The notes below the pieces were generated by a model. It worked only from the letters and a program-made list of their open reading frames with translations, did not search any database and was not told the DNA's origin. The position numbers were made by a program, and so were the translations under genes. 64,000 nt of DNA from Reticulitermes speratus (taxonomy: Eukaryota > Arthropoda > Insecta > Blattodea > Rhinotermitidae): the NCBI GenBank assembly GCA_021186555.1, contig JAJKFL010000012.1, positions 3,342,719 through 3,406,718 of the forward strand, written 5' to 3'. The number at the start of each line of letters is the position of its first letter. The stretch's first letter is position 1. Of the stretch, positions 10,509 through 21,385 are shown in pieces.

Positions 10509-12306
10509 ATGACGTGTGCTGCAGACAGTTTGCTAGCTACACTCACATGACTGTAGCCACAGTATGACGTGTGCTGCAGACAGTCTGCTAGCTACACTCA
10601 CATGACTGTAGCCACAGTTATGACGTGTGCTACAGACAGTCTGCTAGCTACACTCACATGACTGTAGCCACAGTTATGAGTGTGCTCAGACAGTTGCTAG
10701 CTACACTCACATGACTGTAGCCACAGTTATGACGTGTGCTCAGACAGTCTGCTAGCTACACTCACATGACTGTAGCCACAGCTTATGACGTGTGCTGCAG
10801 ACAGTCTGCTAGCTACACTCACATGACTGTAGCCACAGTTATGACGTGTGCTACAGACAGTCTGCTAGCTACACTCACATGACTGTAGCCACAGTATGAC
10901 GTGTGCTCAGACAGTCTGCTAGCTACACTCACATGACTGTAGCCACAGTTATGACGTGTGCTACAGACAGTCTGCTAGCTACACTCACATGACTGTAGCC
11001 ACAGTATGACGTGTGCTACAGACAGTCTGCTAGCTACACTCACATGACTGTAGCCACAGTTATGACGTGTGCTACAGACAGTCTGCTAGCTACACTCACA
11101 TGACTGTAGCCACAGTTATGACGTGTGCTACAGACAGTCTGCTAGCTACACTCACATGACTGTAGCCACAGTTATGACGTGTGCTGCAGACAGTCTGCTA
11201 GCTACACTCACATGACTGTAGCCACAGTTATGACGTGTGCTGCAGACAGTCTGCTAGCTACACTCACATGACTGTAGCCACAGTTATGACGTGTGCTCAG
11301 ACAGTCTGCTAGCTACACTCACAGACGTAGCCACAGTTATGACGTGTGCTACAACAGTCGCTAGCTACACTCACATGACTGTAGCCACAGTTATGACGTG
11401 TGCTACAGACAGTCTGCTAGCTACACTCACATGACTGTAGCCACAGTTATGACGTGTGCTACAGACAGTCTGCTAGCTACACTCACATGACTGTAGCCAC
11501 AGTTATGAGTGTGCTACAGACAGTCTGCTAGCTACACTCACATGACTGTAGCCACAGTTATGACGTGTGCTGCAGACAGTCTGCTAGCTACACTCACATG
11601 ACTGTAGCCACAGTTATGACGTGTGCTGCAGACAGTCTGCTAGCTACACTCACATGACTGTAGCCACAGTTATGACGTGTGCTACAGACAGTCTGCTAGC
11701 TACACTCACATGACTGTAGCCACAGTTATGACGTGTGCTACAGACAGTCTGCTAGCTACACTCACATGACTGTAGCCACAGTTATGACGTGTGCTGCAGA
11801 CAGTCTGCTAGCTACACTCACATGACTGTAGCCACAGTTATGAAGTGTGCTACAGACAGTCTGCTAGCTACACTCACATGACTGTAGCCACAGTTATGAC
11901 GTGTCGCAGACAGTCTGCTAGCTACACTCACATGACTGTAGCCACAGTTATGACGTGTGCTGCAGACAGTCTGCTAGCTACACTCACATGACTGTAGCCA
12001 CAGTTATGACGTGTGCTGCAGACAGTCTGCTAGCTACACTCACAGACGTACACAGTTATGACGTGTGCTCAACGTTGCTAGCTACACTCACAGACTGTAG
12101 ACGTATCTGTGCTACAGACAGTCTGCTAGCTACACTCACATGACTGTAGCCACAGTTATGACGTGTGCTCAGACAGTCTGCTAGCTACACTCACATGAAC
12201 TGTAGCCACAGTTATGACGTGTGCTACAGACAGTCTGCTAGCTACACCACATGACTGTACCACAGTTATGACTGGCTCAGACAGTCTCTACTAACTCCAA
12301 TGACCA
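10509..12306. repeat. Minisatellite, 56-bp unit, about 32 copies
   Basis: Units run ATGACGTGTGCTGCAGACAG, TCTGCTAGCTACACTCACAT, GACTGTAGCCACAGTT. Each unit holds a GCAGACAGTCTGC inverted repeat. Copies from 12030 to 12306 are increasingly broken by deletions, as though the array edge is decaying or poorly resolved. Confidence 0.95.
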
Positions 12307-12509
12307 CAGCCTACGCTTTATTAACAGCCCACATTTACACTAATTTATCCCTCTTAAATCCAAATACTTTCCAAAGTCATTTATTTGTTACATATTGAAA
12401 ATTTCGCTCTTACCTCAGAGCTGACATTCCACAGAACAAAACCAGTTAGCAAAGCTGTTGTGTGCATCCGTGTGCACCTTGATATTTAAACGCAAACGAC
12501 TGGCGTCAC

Positions 12510-12775
12510 AGCCCATTATGTGGAGGCATAGCTCCAGTCTTTCTTAATGTCGACACTAGATTGAGGTGGGGGGGGGGGTTTGCTTCACCGCTGACCGCTT
12601 TACCTCCGGGAAAGGGCCCGTCATGCCTATGGGATACAGAGCTGAGTAGGTTGGAGACCCGGTTCGTGCACACTGGCGGAAACACAATCCTCACACCTGC
12701 CTGGAATCGGAACTTGCTTCTCTGGTACTTCCGCCCCTAGTCTAGACACTATGCTGACTGAGCTAGCCAGCTGTG
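12510..12775 (-). mobile_element. SINE-E, tRNA-related, diverged
   Basis: Minus-strand copy of the family marked by AGCTCCA...CTTAATGTCGACACTAGA near its 3' side, TTTACCTCCGGGAAAG in the middle and CTGAGCTAGC at the head. A G-run at 12567-12576 interrupts it. The B-box region is degraded (GGAATCGGAAC). Related copies are at 19141, 20360, 25128, 25436, 37078 and 41675. Confidence 0.6.
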
Positions 12776-13394
12776 CTTTGAAGTTTAGAATTCTGGAAAG
12801 CACGCGGGATAGATCGAAATACAAGACTAAACATCTGACTTCAGAATACTCTGAACTGGAGTGACAGCAAAATTCGTGCCACGAACGGCAGTAGGGCGAT
12901 GTTCGCTGTTTAACACGTACTGCATGAAGACAGTGAGATGCTGTGATCACAGATACAACTGTCACTGCGGTTCCAAACAAACACGATTATCATCTCTGCT
13001 TCTACGCAGCAACTTCAAATATACAGAAATACCCACGACCTCACTTCATTGGATCAGAATAATCCCCTCAATTCAATTTCTGTGTCGTCGCTCAGCCCAC
13101 AGGGCTAGCCACCCTCTTCGCAATCCACCCCAACCCACCCACACACACCATTAATGGACATTAGACGCGACAACATCGAGCACTGGGCTTTGTAGCTAAC
13201 GCAGCGACATTCATTTGCCTACCCGCCACTCACGGCTATACGTGTACGTAACGTCTTACGAGCTAATCATTTTAAGAGCGCCATCTGCAACGGGTCAAGA
13301 CACCTCGTACTATATACAGTTACGTTGCAGTAAAGGAAGGCTACGGCTTATTTCCGTCGACTTCCTTCAATAACTACAAAGCAGTCAACAGATA
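12776..13394. other. No gene seen
   Basis: Unique-looking sequence between two SINEs. Short frames (97 and 117 codons, opposite strands) overlap and have no recognisable content. Confidence 0.4.
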
Positions 13395-13640
13395 TTTTTT
13401 TTTCACGGCGCAACAGCCCCTAGTGGGCCAGGGCCTCCTCATTATCGAGGCTTCACGATCACACACTCAGACACACGCCACACTCGGTAGGACTCCTCTG
13501 GACGAGTGATCAGCCCCCTGAACACACACAACACTCACAAGAGACAGACATCCATGCCCCCGGCGGTATTCGAACCCACAATCCAAGCAATCTAGCGGCC
13601 GAAGACCCACGCCTTAGACCGCACGGCCACTGCGATCGGC
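13395..13640 (-). mobile_element. SINE-A copy
   Basis: Same family as 2078-2336: T-run at about 13395-13403, GCGCAACAGCCCCTAGTGGG, CGAGGCTTCACGATCACAC, then the tRNA-like head with B-box complement near 13568 (TATTCGAACCC, one change) and GGCCACTGCGATCGGC at the head end. I could not find a clear duplication at the two ends. Confidence 0.8.
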
Positions 13641-13983
13641 ACTACTGCTGCTCAGTCCACTGTTATGTCTCGCTACACCTAACAGCCTCGCTCTGTTCCT
13701 CCGTGACTCGCTAGTGAAGCATGACTCAGAACATCACTAGTAGTTCTATATGTTGTATTCTGAGTAGCGTCGAACAGAAAGTCCATGATAGAACTGGGGC
13801 GTCCAATAAAACGACAGAAAGACAAATCGAAACCCCAGCAGGTTCAGTAAAGCAGAAACAATTGTAAGACTGTGGCAATACAACGTGTTTATTGATACAG
13901 ACTTCACGACGCAGGTTCTGTAAAGCGTGTTAAGTGCACGAGTGCTTAGAGGAGAATGTGAAAAAATAAATTTTAATATGTTT
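13641..13983. other. No gene seen
   Basis: Spacer between SINE-A and SINE-B insertions. No repeat or coding signal recognised. Confidence 0.4.
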
Positions 13984-13989
13984 AAGTGC

Positions 13990-14273
13990 CATGGCTCAGG
14001 CGGTAAGTCGCCGGCCTACCACCGCGGAGGCCCGGGTTCGATCCCGGGTCGGTCCATGTGGGATTTGTGGTGGACAAAGTGGCACTGGGACAGGTGTTTC
14101 CCCGAGTACTTCGGTTTTCCCCTGTCAATTTCATTCCAACGGTGCTCCGTTACTTGGAGAAGTAAAAAATAAACAACATCTTTCTCATCATCTTCATCAC
14201 AGGGTTGCACAATAAGTCTTAAGACTGCGGTGCGTCCGTAGCATCTGCTGCGGGGCCCTTCACCACACAAAAA
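13990..14273 (+). mobile_element. SINE-B, tRNA-derived, poly-A tailed
   Basis: The head reads CATGGCTCAGGCGGTAAGTC (A box TGGCTCAGGCGG) and then CCCGGGTTCGATCCCGGG (B box GGTTCGATCCC inside a full T-arm). The body includes GTGGTGGACAAAGTGGCAC and ends GGGGCCCTTCACCACAC plus an A-run. A short AAGTGC repeat (13984-13989 and 14274-14279) may be its target duplication. The second copy, minus strand, is at 40427-40722. Confidence 0.8.
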
Positions 14274-14279
14274 AAGTGC

Positions 14280-15203
14280 ATTCAAACAAAGAAACAGGTA
14301 AAATGTGTTTGTGCGTGTGAAAGTGCTGAAGAAGTGCAGTAAGTGTTTTGATACAGTCGGTGCGCGCGCACAGAAGACGTCTCCACAATACACTGCATTG
14401 CACGGCAAGACATTTCCATAGAAAGACTGGATGACTGCTTGAAACAGATTTAGGATAAAGCTACCGACTGGGTGATATTTGAAGAATGACTTCACAGAAA
14501 GCTGGTGAACTCAGAGCTTATAATCTGTGCCTCTCTTCTTAGACGATCCGTCACACAAACAGCCGCGCCCGCCCCCACGTATCCACGTACAAGAAAAGTG
14601 TCTGCTACACTTCGCACGCGAGAGAGAGAGAGAGAGAGAGGATTACTAGAGTCGATAAGGAAAAGGCTCATCAGCGCTCCACTGCGTTACAACAAAGAAC
14701 CACTGAATTCCGTCGCTGTTTTGTAATAACATGGCGGAGCTGCGTGTAACCAGATGTCAGGCAATTTAATTAATTGCCTGTGCGAAGCCTCGAACTAAAT
14801 CGACCACGAGTTATTACTTCGCTCCAGATTCAGGATGGTGCAGAGGGAGATTGTACACAGCATCTGGCTTCGCAGATAATGCTGTGCCAGGTCGGCTGAG
14901 GTGATAATGGACAAACGATGTCAGCACAAACACGTTTATGGATCATCTAATTAAGTGATTCAGCAAGCAGCTGAAGGCCAGATCTACATAAGGCTTCAAA
15001 TAAACTTCGTAAGGTGTTGTGGACATTTGCGAGGCCTGCCCGGAATGTTACAGCCACGTTGGTTTTCTACCACGAAATATAAATGATTTCACACGCCGCA
15101 CGCTACAAAATGGCGTCCGATAAATCGTTACGCGGTTCAAACAACTTACTTTCAAACTGAAAGCTTTTACTATGAAAACGCACGACTCATCGCCTGTCCT
15201 GAA
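14280..15203. other. No gene seen
   Basis: Contains a (GA) microsatellite at 14621-14641. Several stretches are moderately GC-rich, but no frame or repeat family is supported. Confidence 0.45.
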
Positions 15204-15311
15204 ATGCTGTACAGTACTGACATGCTGTACAGTACTGACATGCTGTACAGTACTGACATGCTGTACAGTACTGACATGCTGTACAGTACTGACATGCTGT
15301 ACAGTACTGAC
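15204..15311. repeat. Short minisatellite, 18-bp unit, 6 copies
   Basis: Six identical copies of ATGCTGTACAGTACTGAC. The unit is rich in palindromes (CTGTACAG, GTAC). Perfect identity suggests very recent expansion or homogenisation. Confidence 0.95.
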
Positions 15312-15344
15312 AGTTCAAGACCTCCTGCGTTTCCTATAACCTAC

Positions 15345-15425
15345 AATTTCATTACCGTGTTCACAAAATCCCGAGACTGGACCCCGCCCTGAGCCAGTTC
15401 AATCCAGTCCCCACATTCAAGTCTT
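15345..15425 (-). mobile_element. Short LINE 3'-end fragment
   Basis: On the minus strand GACTGGATTGAACTGGCTCA reads DWIELAQ, the motif near the C-terminus of the insect LINE proteins whose tails are seen at 33243 and 51638. Only about 60-80 bp is recognisable. Confidence 0.4.
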
Positions 15426-15981
15426 ACTCATATAAAGCTATATTTCACGGCAGACCTATATCACGCCTACTCCTAGGTCCAGCAAATGACTTGTTCCGGT
15501 CAGGTTTTCTACCCAACCACATTTCCTCCAGTCGTTCTACACGACCCACCTATTTCCTCTGCCTTGATTTAAAAATCAAAAGAACATTGTATCACGAGTA
15601 CAAATTATGTAGTTCATCATTGTGTCATTTCCTCCTCCTTTCTCTTATTTACATCCAGCATTCGCATGAAGTGACTGAACAAAATCACCAACAATCTTAG
15701 CCAAGATACGCGGCAACCCGGCTTAGACTCAAAACCGATGCCTCTAAATAGTAGTTACCGCTACAATAACCTGCTTTGCAATTTAATATTATACAGGCCT
15801 AACGCATGCGCTTTAGAGTCCACACACACACAGAAACACAGCAGCCACAGACCGACATTTAATGACGCACTCTATAGCCGCTAAATTATTGACTAGCAGC
15901 CTTGCCTGTACAGAAGTACTGAAGTACGTTTAGTGACAGCGAGATATCGAGCAGTTAGGTAAGGCGCCACGTCGGAACGCA
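15426..15981. other. No gene seen
   Basis: Unique-looking AT-rich spacer before a nested SINE/LINE insertion. A 69-codon frame at 15491-15700 shows nothing recognisable. Confidence 0.4.
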
Positions 15982-15991
15982 GTCGTCTAAG

Positions 15992-16240
15992 TTTTTTTTT
16001 TCCTATGGCTCGACAGCCTCAAATGGGCCTGTGCTTCCTCGTTTCGTCGAGGTTTCATGGTCACACACATTTGAGACACACCACACTCGGTAGGACTCCT
16101 CTGGACGAGTGACCAGCCCGTCGCACAGACCTCTACCTGACAACACACAACACTCACAACAGACAGACATCCATGCCCCCGGTGGGATTCGAACCCACGG
16201 TCCTAGTAAGCCTTAGACCGCGCGGCCACTGGGATCGGCT
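15992..16240 (-). mobile_element. SINE-A copy inserted at the LINE 3' junction
   Basis: Poly-A tail appears as the T-run at 15992-16001, and the tRNA-like head ends at GATCGGCT (about 16240). A 10-bp duplication GTCGTCTAAG (15982-15991 and 16241-16250) flanks it. That duplication contains most of the flanking target of the neighbouring LINE, so the SINE landed at the LINE's 3' boundary after the LINE inserted. Confidence 0.85.
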
Positions 16241-16252
16241 GTCGTCTAAGTT

Positions 16253-18072
16253 CATTCATTTCATTCTGTAGTCTGTCTTACGACAGGTCCGTAGCCTCTT
16301 CCAAAGCGAGTTCTCCACAGGGTGCGATCTAGTGCCTCCTCTTTCAATTTCCAGTATCTTTTCTTTTCCTTAAGGTCATCCAGTAGCTGCTTACGTCTTC
16401 TCCCTCGTCGTCCCGTCATTTCTATCCTTCCTTCTAACTTTCCTTCAATCACGTGTTTCAGAAGGCAGTTTCTACGCAAGATGTGACCAATCCAGTTAGC
16501 CTTTCTTCTTTTTATTGTATGTACGATATTCCTCTCCTCCTTCACTCTGTGTAATACTTCTTCATTTCTCACACGATCGGTCCAACTGATCTTCTCCATT
16601 CTTCTCCAGCACCACATTTCAAAACTTTCCAGATACTTCTGATCTACTTTCCGAAGTGTCCACGTTTCAGCACCATACAAAGCTATGCTCCAAATGTAGC
16701 ACTTTACTAGTTTCTTCCTTAAATTTAATTCCAGTTTGCTGGTGAAAAGATTTTTCTTCTTGTTGAATGCTGTTTTTGCCATGGCAATTCTGGATTTAAT
16801 TTCACGTGTACACCTTGCATCACTTGTTATCATGCTACCCAAATAATTGAAATATTCCACATTCTCCAATTGTTTTTGATCTATCATAATTTTCATTGGG
16901 GATGGTTGCCTTGAGATTTTCATTACTTTAGTTTTTCCCACATTCATTTCCATTCCATAGCGTCTTCCAATTTCACTTAGTCTATCAACCACACACTGTA
17001 GCACCTTTTCTTCCCTAGCCAGTAGCACAAGGTCATCTGCATATTTCACAGTGCGAATTACTTGTCCTCCTATTTTGAAGTCTCCAAACCCTTCAAGAGC
17101 TTCCTTGGTAAGGTACTCGCTGTATAAATTGAACAGAATCGGTGACAAACAGCAACCTTGTCTAACTCCTCTTCCAATCTTCACACTTCTCGTCTCCCCT
17201 TGGTCCAGTCGTATTTTGACACTTTGTTCCATGTACAATTTGCTGACCAATCTTCTTTCGCGCCAGTCTATCCCAATTCCTTTTAGGATTTGCATTAATT
17301 TGGTCCAGTTGACACGGTCAAATGCCTTCTGCCAGTCTATGAAGCAAGCACACAATTCCTCATCTATGACCAAGGTTCGTTCTGATATTATTCTCAGCAT
17401 CCCAATTGCATCCCTAGTTCCTTTTCCTCTTCTAAATCCAAACTGATCTTCTCCAAGTGCATCTTCAATTTTCCTCTCAATTCTTCTTCTAAGTATCCTC
17501 GCTACTATCTTTGCTGCATGAGCGATGATGCTGATTGTGCGATGGTCGCTGCATTTTGTAGCTTTGGGCTTCTTCTTTAAGGCAATCATTGTAACTTCAA
17601 TAAAATCTCTGGGCCATTCTCCAGTTACATATATGCTGTTGATCATCTGTGTCATTAGCCTTAGACCACCTTCTCCCAACAATATGAGTACATCCCCAGG
17701 TACATCATCATCTCCTGTAGCCTTCTTATCCCTCATCTCCTTGATAGCTTTTTCCACTTCACTTTGCAAAATATAAGGGCCTTTCTCGTCTTCATCTACT
17801 TCATCTTCAGGTTCGACGTCTAGATGTTCTGGTCGATTAGCTCGATCGTAGAGCTCTGTGATATAATTCTCCCAAATTTGCAATACTCGTCTCTGATTTA
17901 TTATTATATTGCCTTGAGAGTCTTCGATGCCAATGTTTTGAATCCCATGGTTTTCTTTCCAACCTAGTTCCTTTGTCTTCATATACATTAAATCATAACG
18001 TCCTATTCTTTGAAATTCTATGATCTCGTCGCATATGCTCTCCAGATATTCCTTCTTGGCGTTGTCCGTGGC
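16253..18072 (-). mobile_element. RTE-type LINE, 5'-truncated, about 1.82 kb
   Basis: The minus-strand non-LTR element has a 3' end of ATGA-rich repeats (AATGAAATGAATGAA) right after the stop codon, as in RTE elements with very short 3' ends. The octamer TCTAAGTT is present at both borders (16245-16252 and 18073-18080) and fits a short target duplication. The left protein end is missing the endonuclease domain, so the copy is 5'-truncated. A fragment of the same LINE tail lies at 63893-63963. Confidence 0.85.
16261..18072 (-). CDS. Reverse transcriptase of RTE-type LINE, N-terminally truncated but open
   Basis: About 603 codons are open without frameshift from the truncation point to the stop at 16261; the first ATG in frame is at 17988. 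Reverse transcriptase blocks are in order: DHRTISIIAHAAKIVARI, DQFGFRRGKGTRDA, ACFIDWQKAFDRV (first catalytic Asp), RGVRQGCCLSPILFNLY, KYADDLVLL (catalytic Asp pair), GKTKVM and FNYLGSMITSD. The C-terminal part has IALYGAETWTL, the WIGHILRRN motif, and ends GRGYGPVVRQTTE. The upstream apurinic endonuclease domain is absent, so the copy cannot be autonomous. The intact catalytic core suggests a fairly recent insertion. It would copy its own RNA at a nicked chromosomal target. Confidence 0.9.
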   Translation of the reverse strand, partial: ATDNAKKEYLESICDEIIEFQRIGRYDLMYMKTKELGWKENHGIQNIGIEDSQGNIIINQRRVLQIWENYITELYDRANRPEHLDVEPEDEVDEDEKGPYILQSEVEKAIKEMRDKKATGDDDVPGDVLILLGEGGLRLMTQMINSIYVTGEWPRDFIEVTMIALKKKPKATKCSDHRTISIIAHAAKIVARILRRRIERKIEDALGEDQFGFRRGKGTRDAIGMLRIISERTLVIDEELCACFIDWQKAFDRVNWTKLMQILKGIGIDWRERRLVSKLYMEQSVKIRLDQGETRSVKIGRGVRQGCCLSPILFNLYSEYLTKEALEGFGDFKIGGQVIRTVKYADDLVLLAREEKVLQCVVDRLSEIGRRYGMEMNVGKTKVMKISRQPSPMKIMIDQKQLENVEYFNYLGSMITSDARCTREIKSRIAMAKTAFNKKKNLFTSKLELNLRKKLVKCYIWSIALYGAETWTLRKVDQKYLESFEMWCWRRMEKISWTDRVRNEEVLHRVKEERNIVHTIKRRKANWIGHILRRNCLLKHVIEGKLEGRIEMTGRRGRRRKQLLDDLKEKKRYWKLKEEALDRTLWRTRFGRGYGPVVRQTTE

Positions 18073-18210
18073 TCTAAGTTAGCGTACCTTAAAAACAGAC
18101 TTACTGCCTTTCACACCAACTGCCCTCAAATCCAGCGACTGCATACCGCACTAATTAGCTGTTAGCTTCAGTACAGCTCATCACACAAATAACTGCAACA
18201 ACAAAGGCAT

Positions 18211-18968
18211 TTATGTCCAGTTTGTCACGGCTTGTATGGCTGTCCGGTCCGGCTCTGAGCAACTGTCAATCGCATTATACTTACAACGTAAGTTATGTCC
18301 AGTTGTCACGGCTTGTATGGCTGTCCGGTCCGGCTCTGAGCAACTGTCAATCGCATTATACTTACAACGTAAGTTATGTCCGGTTCGTCACGGCTTGTAT
18401 GGCTGTCCGGTCCGGCTCTGAGCAACTGTCAATCGCATTATACTTACAACGTAAGTTATGTCCGGTTCGTCACGGCTTGTATGGCTGTCCGGTCCGGCTC
18501 TGAGCAACTGTCAATCGCATTATACTTACAACGTAAGTTATGTCCGGTTTGTCACGGCTTGTATGGCTGTCCGGTCCGGCTCTGAGCAACTGTCAATCGC
18601 ATTATACTTACAACGTAAGTTATGTCCGGTTCGTCACGGCTTGTATGGCTGTCCGGTCCGGCTCTGAGCAAGTGTCAATCGCATTATACTTACAACGTAA
18701 GTTATGTCCGGTTTGTCACGGCTTGTATGGCTGTCCGGTCCGGCTCTGAGCAACTGTCAATCGCATTATACTTACAACGTAAGTTATGTCCGGTTTGTCA
18801 CGGCTTGTATGGCTGTCCGGTCCGGCTCTGAGCAACTGTCAATCGCATTATACTTACAACGTAAGTTATGTCCGGTTTGTCACGGCTTGTATGGCTGTCC
18901 GGTCCGGCTCTGAGCAACTGTCAATCGCATTATACTTACAACGTAAGTTATGTCCAGTTTGTCACGGC
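18211..18968. repeat. Minisatellite, 82-bp unit, about 9 copies, CpG-rich
   Basis: Units contain TTATGTCCGGTTCGTCACGG, CTTGTATGGCTGTCCGGTCC, GGCTCTGAGCAACTGTCAAT and CGCATTATACTTACAACGTA. Each unit ends in ACTTAC-AAC-GTAAGT, a six-pair hairpin. CpG is common, unlike the surroundings. The set of overlapping 69-codon frames is an artefact of the repeat. A stray half unit (ACTTACAACGTAAGC) lies at 19017-19031. Confidence 0.95.
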
Positions 18969-19140
18969 TAACATTTTGCCAACTTACCCCTGTAGCCAAC
19001 TAGCCCCCCTCTCCCCTACTTACAACGTAAGCGCACTAAACGTATCCGTTCCATTTTAATTACATTTATTTCAGATGTAATTATCGTTAAATTTTTCCGT
19101 TACCTGTAGCAAACAAAAATTATTTTTTATTTCGTTGTCA

Positions 19141-19345
19141 TCAACAAGAACCGGATAGCTCAGTCAGTATAGTGACTAGGCCAAGGGCTGGATCATTAAG
19201 AACTGGAGTTCGACATACAACAGCGTTCACCTAGCTCGTTCCCCGGCGATAAAGCGCCTTGCATGTGAGTCTGACCACTCACCTCCAACTAGTGCCGAGG
19301 TTACGAAAGCGTGGAGTTGTACCTCCTCTCCCCCACACGCCAAAA
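19141..19345 (+). mobile_element. SINE-E copy, plus strand
   Basis: The head reads CCGGATAGCTCAGTCAGTAT (A box TAGCTCAGTCAGT) with a weak B box GAGTTCGACAT. Body has CTCGTTCCCCGGCGATAAAG, CACTCACCTCCAACTAGTGC and CGAGGTTACGAAAGCGTGGA, the hallmark 3' part of the family. It ends near TCTCCCCCACACG. Confidence 0.65.
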
Positions 19346-19825
19346 ATAATAAAGCAAACGAACAATTTTACTTCATCTTTTACTCGATCAGTAAGCAAGT
19401 GTGAATGGCACATATTAGTGGAACTAAATTCAAGGACAAGACAAACAAGACAAGAGGCAGATGTCCTTATACTTAGTCCCTGCAATGGACGATCCAGAAT
19501 TCACTTCTTATACATCCTATACAATTCCCTCGAGCCTTAAAACACTTTACCAATACCTTCGGATCAACGCAACATCCAATAAGCTAAGTAGATGGGTGAT
19601 GGGTGGTTTTCTTTGTGACTCTTTATCTTTCACTAACATCAATTACATTAGGGTCAAAAATTTCACGTAGCTAAGATTAACCTTCAACCTTACTAACTCT
19701 CGTGAATTTAGACCAACTCCTCTCAGAGCTTAGAATTTGTAGTTCGAAGAAGACCGAGAGGAGCGCTGCAGACGAGTGGTAATTGAAATGTTAGATAACA
19801 TGACATAGTCTTCGAAGTTTCTACC
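19346..19825. other. No gene seen
   Basis: Unique-looking spacer. Three overlapping short frames in this area share no recognisable domain. Confidence 0.4.
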
Positions 19826-19829
19826 GTTT

Positions 19830-20020
19830 AAAACCCAGTGGTTACTATACGTACCACCTGCTTCAAGATTCCAAAGATCTGCATTTTGCCCTGACAGTGC
19901 ACTTAAGTGTTACGTACGATTCTCGCAATAAAAAGACATTTCCCTAAACAGCATTAATCGAATGCTTTTGTAGCGGACACAAATTGTGTTGTGTGCGAAA
20001 CAGGAATTACATTTGTGCAA
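19830..20020 (+). repeat. Dispersed repeat R1, copy 1
   Basis: Shares AGTGGTTACTATACGTACCA, the later TTCTCGCAATAAAAAGAC, and a GCGAAACAGGAATTAC-like end with copies at 48185, 49328, 51400 (minus) and 63515. It is presumably a transposon or LINE piece; the family is not identified. Confidence 0.5.
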
Positions 20021-20149
20021 TTTAGATTGCACAAAGACGTTCAGTTTCTGTTCATATTAATTTACTTAACATTAGTAATTATTTAAATGACATCTACGAC
20101 AAATTTACATCGAATAAACATCCAAGTCTTATGGAATACTGCGCTGTAT

Positions 20150-20295
20150 CGATTGGTAAGTGGTACCGACGTTTCGTAGGAGCCTAGTGCTTTCATCTGC
20201 ACTCCTCGTGGACTACATCACCCTGACGATGAAGGAAGTACGCTACTACGAAACATCGAAACAGTGTAACATCCCAGAAGACCTAAAATATTACC
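20150..20295. mobile_element. Palindromic element with hammerhead-like arms, diverged
   Basis: The left arm on the minus strand has GCAGATGAAAGCAC...CTACGAAACGTCGG; the right arm on the plus strand has CCCTGACGATGAAGGAAG...CTACGAAACATCG. The arms are inverted relative to each other, like the other foldback elements. The right core CUGACGAUGAA is intact, but stem II is weak and a second GAAAC follows, so the fit to a hammerhead is poor. Confidence 0.45.
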
Positions 20296-20359
20296 ACAAA
20301 TAACATTCGAATATAAACTAAATACATACAGATAAGTTAAGATAAAGCCGTCCCTGACC

Positions 20360-20605
20360 ACGCCTTGAAGGCAGGCATGGAGGTACAGCTCCACTCAGTC
20401 TCAAATTTGGCGCTAGATGGAGGTGAATGGTCGTCACGTTCCGGCCGTCTTACCGCCGCGAAAGAACCCCGGTACCAAATGAACAGAAGACTGAATGAGG
20501 CCAAGAGCCGGTCAGGACGTGTTTGAAGATAAGGAAATCTCCTACCACCGGGATTCGAACATCGGTCCGCCCATCCCGTGAAGCCATCGCCATACCGACT
20601 ACGGA
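20360..20605 (-). mobile_element. SINE-E copy, minus strand
   Basis: Left end has GGCATGGAGGTACAGCTCCA and GGCGCTAGATGGAGGTGAAT; middle has CGAAAGAACCCCGGTACCAA; the head has the B-box complement GGGATTCGAACATCGG near 20551 and CCATCGCCATACCGACTACG. This is one of the better preserved members of the family. Confidence 0.75.
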
Positions 20606-21089
20606 CGTAATACATCAAATATGTTAAGTGTTCTACCCAAATACTGAGCAGTATTACCGTGCTAAAATAACAGCGACGCAGATGCTGTGACGCTGTCAGA
20701 ATCAATCGAGCCGTCGCCAAGGCAATGGTCAACGTTTCATTAAAAACTCACACAGGACGGCACAAACAAATATGGCTATAAAAGGTTCAATTATGCACCG
20801 GGCCTGAAAGTCAATTGTCATAAAGAGTATTCAGTTTAACATGCAAATACGTGACAGCCTGCGTCCAACGCTTGGCAACACTGGCGCGTGCCTCCCGCCG
20901 TACTGACTGGCACAATGCTGCTTACGTAGAGCTACACACGGGGGCTGAATGTTACCAGAATCAAATAAAGACATGCCTTAATGTCACGCTACTCTAACTG
21001 TTGCCGTCTGCACAATGTTTATTAACTGCAGACAGTGAAGTACCAAGTCTTGTAGGGCAACGTGCATCGTTAAACAGTTTTATAAAAAT
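20606..21089. other. No gene seen
   Basis: Spacer without recognised repeats before a LINE tail insertion. Confidence 0.4.
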
Positions 21090-21104
21090 GTAAACTGAAC
21101 TGTA

Positions 21105-21245
21105 TAGGGACAGGTGGCGGGCTCTTGTGAGTGCGGTCATGAACCTTCGGGTTCCACAAAACGCGCGGAATTTCTTGACTAGCTGACGACCTGCTAGCTT
21201 CTCAAGAAGGACTCTGCTCCATGGAGTTAGTTAGTTAGTTAGTTA
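21105..21245 (+). mobile_element. LINE-2 3' tail, 141-bp severely 5'-truncated insertion
   Basis: Reads [14 protein letters not shown] then stop, then GAATTTCTTGACTAGCTGAC and GGACTCTGCTCCATGGAGTT, with a TTAG-repeat tail. A perfect 15-bp target duplication GTAAACTGAACTGTA flanks it (21090-21104 and 21246-21260). Longer copies of the same tail are at 51638 and 57832. Confidence 0.85.
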
Positions 21246-21385
21246 GTAAACTGAACTGTAGTTACATAAGTCATTGTCATGAAACTGGGATCTCACCGCT
21301 TCATCAACTGCTTGTTATGAATCTCGTTCATGTGCTCTGGATAGGACAGAGCATACGACTGCTACATCAGTCCACACACACACAC

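Noticed and set aside
18211-18971. Series of near-identical 61-69-codon frames
   Set aside because: Each is one or two units of the 82-bp minisatellite; the unit length breaks the frame every time.
21226-21245. Telomeric repeat
   Set aside because: The repeat is TTAG, not the insect TTAGG, and it forms the tail of a LINE with a target duplication.
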